In this document: in pieces, positions 61,579 to 64,000 of the stretch | Layout: each line of letters starts with the position of its first letter | Numbering within the stretch: position 1 is the first letter of the stretch | Assembly (NCBI GenBank): GCA_963847615.1 | Contig: CAWKAN010000027.1 | Coordinates: forward strand, 36,213 to 100,212 | Source: Palsa-883 sp963847615 | GTDB lineage: Bacteria; Pseudomonadota; Alphaproteobacteria; Acetobacterales; Acetobacteraceae | Reading direction: 5' to 3' | DNA length: 64,000 nucleotides | Made by a program: the position numbers and the translations under genes | Notes under the pieces: model-generated | The model's input: only the letters and a program-made list of their open reading frames with translations | What the model was told of the DNA's origin: nothing | Databases searched by the model: none

Positions 61579-61870
61579 TGCCGCGCTCCCATGCCGCGAT
61601 CGCACTTAGAGCCAGAATACGCGTGTCGGCTGTAATTGCAATCCAAAACATTGGGGGGCGTTGGAACAGTCGCGCTCGCCCGATCTTCCTGCACCTAGAC
61701 ACGCGACGGCGCGAAAGCCGGCGGTTCGGGAGAAGAACTAATCGGATTGATTCCCTCCTCGTTCCAACAAACGCACTCTGCAACTCTGACGTGGCCCCGA
61801 AGACTGGCGCCTCACGATCCCCGCCCCGCGCGTCACCTTAAACAGCGGAGGGAAAGCAGGAAACAGCGGA
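61579..61870. other. Upstream region of the insert gene, lower GC
   Basis: About 290 bases with no credible gene. It probably contains the insert gene's promoter, since several A/T-rich patches lie at 61600-61670. At its right edge, AAACAGCGGAGGGAAAGCAG (61841-61860) is repeated almost exactly as AAACAGCGGAGGGCAAGCAG (61861-61880). The second copy runs into the old CoA-transferase 3' end. Confidence 0.5.
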
Positions 61871-62069
61871 GGGCAAGCAGGTCGGGCTTCCCACCCTGCC
61901 GATCGAGTTCGCCGGCCGCGCCCGCCCGGGCCTCACCCGCCAGCCGCCGCGCCTGGGCGAGCACAACGCGGAAATCCTGGCCGAGGCCGGGTTCGCCGCG
62001 ACGGAAATCGCGGCGCTGGCCGCGACCGGGGTGATCGTTGCGGCGCCAGGCGCCGGCGGCAACGCCTGA
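61871..62069 (+). pseudogene. Displaced original 3' end of the CoA transferase gene
   Basis: The frame reads GKQVGLPTLPIEFAGRARPG, LTRQPPRLGEHNAEILAEAG and ends IVAAPGAGGNA with a stop at 62067-62069. It is the paralogue of the current CoA-transferase C-terminus at 60505-60703, with GC-rich codons like the host. There is no start codon. The 15 bases GGGCAAGCAGGTCGG occur at both 60505-60519 and 61871-61885 and mark the two ends of the insert. Confidence 0.88.
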
Positions 62070-62159
62070 CCGGGCGCGCCGCTCGCGATCCCCCCGACAG
62101 GTCTGGCGCTCCCTCCCCAGACCGCTACTCTTCGCCCACCCGTCGGGGAGCGCCACGCC

Positions 62160-62987
62160 ATGCAGATCGGCATCCACCTGCCGCATATCGGCCGCAAGGC
62201 CAGTCCGGACGCGATCCGCCGCGCCGCGATCCAGGCCGAGGACCTCGGCTTCGACGATGTCTGGGTCAGCGAACACATCATCGTGCCGAAGGGCGCCAGC
62301 TACCCGCCGTCGCCCGCCTTCTACGACCCGGTCCTCACGCTCACCTGGGCCGCGGCGTTCACGCGCAGGGTCCGGCTCGGCACCTCGGTGCTGGTGCTGC
62401 CGATGCGCCATCCGCTGCCGCTCGCCAAGGAGCTGGCGACGCTACAGAACCTGTCCAAGGGCCGGCTGATCCTCGGCGCCGGCGTCGGCTGGATGGAAGC
62501 CGAGTTCGCCGCCCTCGGCGTCCCCTTCCACGAGCGCGGCCGGCGCATGGACGAGGGCATCGCGCTGATGCGCGCCGCCTGGACCCAGGACCCGATCACG
62601 TTCCCCACACGTTGGATCCCGGCGGTGGTGCACGAGATGCGCATGCAGCCGCCGCCGCTGGCGCCGATCCCGATCTGGATCGGCGGCGGGTCGGAGCCGG
62701 CGCTGCAGCGCGCGCTGACCCTGGACGGCTGGCACGGCAGCCGGATCACGCCGCAGGAAGCGCCCGCCATGGTGCAGCGCCTGCGCGCCGTGCGCCCCGA
62801 TCCGGCGTTCACTATTTCGTTGCGCGTGCGTTGGGACGGCGCGCAGCAGGAGCGCATGCGCCGCGATCTCGCCGGCTACGCCGCCGCCGGCGTGCAGCAC
62901 GTGCTGCTGGAGCTGATGGAGCGCGAACTGGACGATTGGCTGCGCGCGGTGGACGATGCCGCGCGGCTGATCACCCGCGCTGCATGA
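62160..62987 (+). CDS. LLM-class flavin/F420-dependent oxidoreductase
   Basis: This 275-residue bacterial-luciferase-like TIM barrel reads MQIGIHLPHIGRKASPDAIR, then EDLGFDDVWVSEHIIVPKG, RVRLGTSVLVLPMRHPLPLA and KGRLILGAGVGWMEAEFAAL. These are typical of the family (often annotated TIGR03619). The flavin or F420 and the substrate cannot be decided from sequence. Its 3' end overlaps the convergent ferritin-like gene by 17 bases. Confidence 0.88.
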   Translation: MQIGIHLPHIGRKASPDAIRRAAIQAEDLGFDDVWVSEHIIVPKGASYPPSPAFYDPVLTLTWAAAFTRRVRLGTSVLVLPMRHPLPLAKELATLQNLSKGRLILGAGVGWMEAEFAALGVPFHERGRRMDEGIALMRAAWTQDPITFPTRWIPAVVHEMRMQPPPLAPIPIWIGGGSEPALQRALTLDGWHGSRITPQEAPAMVQRLRAVRPDPAFTISLRVRWDGAQQERMRRDLAGYAAAGVQHVLLELMERELDDWLRAVDDAARLITRAA

Positions 62988-63891
62988 AGCGTAGCGCGAA
63001 GCGCACCAGGGCGGGCGTCGTCGTCGGGCGCACCAGCCGCGCGTCGTAGCCGGCGAAGCGGCGCTCGTTCTCGGCCAGGCAGATCGCCATCAGCGCCCCG
63101 GTGCCGACCTCGGCGCTGCTGACGGATTTCGCGCCGCTCACCGTGAAGTTGTTGTCCTGCGGCGGGGCTTTGCCATCCCGCCCGATGCCGCGGGCGATCC
63201 CGATGCGCTCCCACACCAGGAACGCCCACACCGCCAGCACCCGCGCCTCGAAGCGCAGGCGCTGCGCCCAGGAAATGTTGCGCCGGTGCCAGGCGAGCCA
63301 GTTGGCGAACAGCAGGATGTGGCGCGCTTCCTCCTGGATCACCGGCTCGAACGTCTCGACCAGTTCGGGCGGGAAATAACCCGACTGGCGCGCCAGCTCG
63401 AACAGGCCGAAGGCGAAGAAACTGTCGATGCACTCGCTGAAGCCGGTGACCAGATAGGCCCATTCCGGATCGCGCGGCTCGACATACTCGGGCTCCGGCG
63501 CCAGGGCGATGCCGTAGGTCCGCACCAGGTCGGCCAGCACCTGCTTGTGGCGGCCTTCCTCCCAGCCGTTCAGCCCGATCGCCTCGGCCAGCGCCGGGTC
63601 GCGCAGCATCGCACCGTAGGCCAGCATGCGCCGCCGCGCCTTGCCCTCGGTCTGCACCGCGATGTCCCAGATCGGCAGCGAGGTCAGCCGCGCCAGCGCC
63701 GCGGCATCCAGTTTCGGCCAGGGAATGACCGAGGGCTTGTACGGGTTGAACGTCGCATGGAACATCCGGCAGAAGGCGCGCTTGTGCGCCTCGCTGCCGA
63801 GCGGCAGGGGACCCACGGCCGCATCGGTCCAGTGCCGCGCGGCGTGGTCCGCCGCCGCCAGCGTCGCCGCATCCGTTGTCGTCGCATCCAT
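62971..63891 (-). CDS. Ferritin-like diiron-domain protein
   Basis: This 306-residue helical protein has two metal-ligand motifs GWEEGRHKQVLADLVR and EEARHILLFANWLAWHR (E-x-x-H type), plus ECIDSFFAFGLFELA, which fits a ferritin-like diiron carboxylate fold. The start at 63891 (MDATTTDAATLAAADHAARH) precedes a Glu-rich helical segment. It could be an oxygenase or desaturase-like enzyme of unknown substrate. It is convergent with the LLM oxidoreductase. About 110 bases remain upstream to the window edge. Confidence 0.8.
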   Translation of the reverse strand: MDATTTDAATLAAADHAARHWTDAAVGPLPLGSEAHKRAFCRMFHATFNPYKPSVIPWPKLDAAALARLTSLPIWDIAVQTEGKARRRMLAYGAMLRDPALAEAIGLNGWEEGRHKQVLADLVRTYGIALAPEPEYVEPRDPEWAYLVTGFSECIDSFFAFGLFELARQSGYFPPELVETFEPVIQEEARHILLFANWLAWHRRNISWAQRLRFEARVLAVWAFLVWERIGIARGIGRDGKAPPQDNNFTVSGAKSVSSAEVGTGALMAICLAENERRFAGYDARLVRPTTTPALVRFALRFMQRG

Positions 63892-64000
63892 GCCGGTCCG
63901 CCCATCAGCTTCGCGCCGCACCGCCGCCATGGCGGGGCGCCAGCCACGACGAACAGCAAATGCCGCCCCACAGTCAAGCTTCCCCGCGATCAAGCAGCAA

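Noticed and set aside
61494..61841. Plus-strand ORF upstream of the old CoA-transferase end
   Set aside because: No RBS or similarity; it overlaps the insert gene's 5' region and has unusual Arg/Ser composition.

Overview
The window is very GC-rich DNA whose proteins look alphaproteobacterial, most likely Rhodospirillales/Acetobacteraceae. The evidence is codon usage, the Aap amino-acid transporter, Hyf-type genes on a Rhodospirillales-like background, and an HGG-GPRTPEG protein typical of that group. The family-level placement is inference. I saw no rRNA, tRNA, CRISPR array or classical transposase.

Layout. 1-1568: end of a dTDP-rhamnose locus (rfbA, rfbB). 1743-5557: a small lipoprotein, a cupin, and a XhoI/PaeR7I-type restriction-modification pair whose methyltransferase carries a frameshift. 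5729-8797: an anion-type ABC transporter (duplicated permease plus ATPase) broken by many 1-2 base frameshifts. 10133-16655: a hypothetical protein, a hybrid histidine kinase, an MFS exporter and a CBS-BON protein. 16656-21825: aapJQM without aapP, flanked by arrays of large palindromic repeats. 21826-30203: gamma-glutamyltransferase, membrane proteins (DUF2254 and others), an ionotropic-glutamate-receptor-like channel, a lipoprotein and a DUF2252 protein. 30355-39826: gene remnants, then arsR/permease/thioredoxin/OsmC/DsrE/TauE, then a four-gene YbhGFSR-type exporter. 39901-46770: DUF488, lipoprotein, nudC, a kinase/GPP34/STAS trio, VapBC-like toxin-antitoxin, an oxidoreductase and an HGG-motif protein. 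48056-49366: an SHS-family carboxylate transporter. 49937-58479: an HTH-hyfBCEFGI operon for a complex-I-like membrane complex whose large subunit lacks the [NiFe] cysteines. 58521-62069: an HMG-CoA-lyase-like enzyme and a CoA transferase whose 3' end has been replaced by an insert. 62160-63891: an LLM-class oxidoreductase and a ferritin-like diiron protein.

The most unusual content is the repeats. Four copies of a roughly 290-330 bp element (about 2000, 14346, 41744 and 49568) carry a near-perfect 116-120 bp palindrome whose base pairs change in a compensatory way between copies. Two copies sit at the centre of what looks like an older hairpin and two are flanked by short direct repeats, as if the element were mobile. 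A second palindrome family occurs singly (9535, 21181) and as an exact 3 x 197 bp tandem array nested inside a third palindrome, next to aapM where aapP would be expected. A further repeat block has been duplicated inside the hyf operon. At 60505-62069 a short insert with non-native base composition brings a new 3' end for the CoA transferase and leaves the old 3' end behind.

Several genes carry single-base frameshifts with otherwise intact protein sequence (methyltransferase, ABC operon, CBS-BON, ggt, a lipoprotein, hyfG). Residual assembly indels are as plausible as true decay, and these calls should be read with that in mind.
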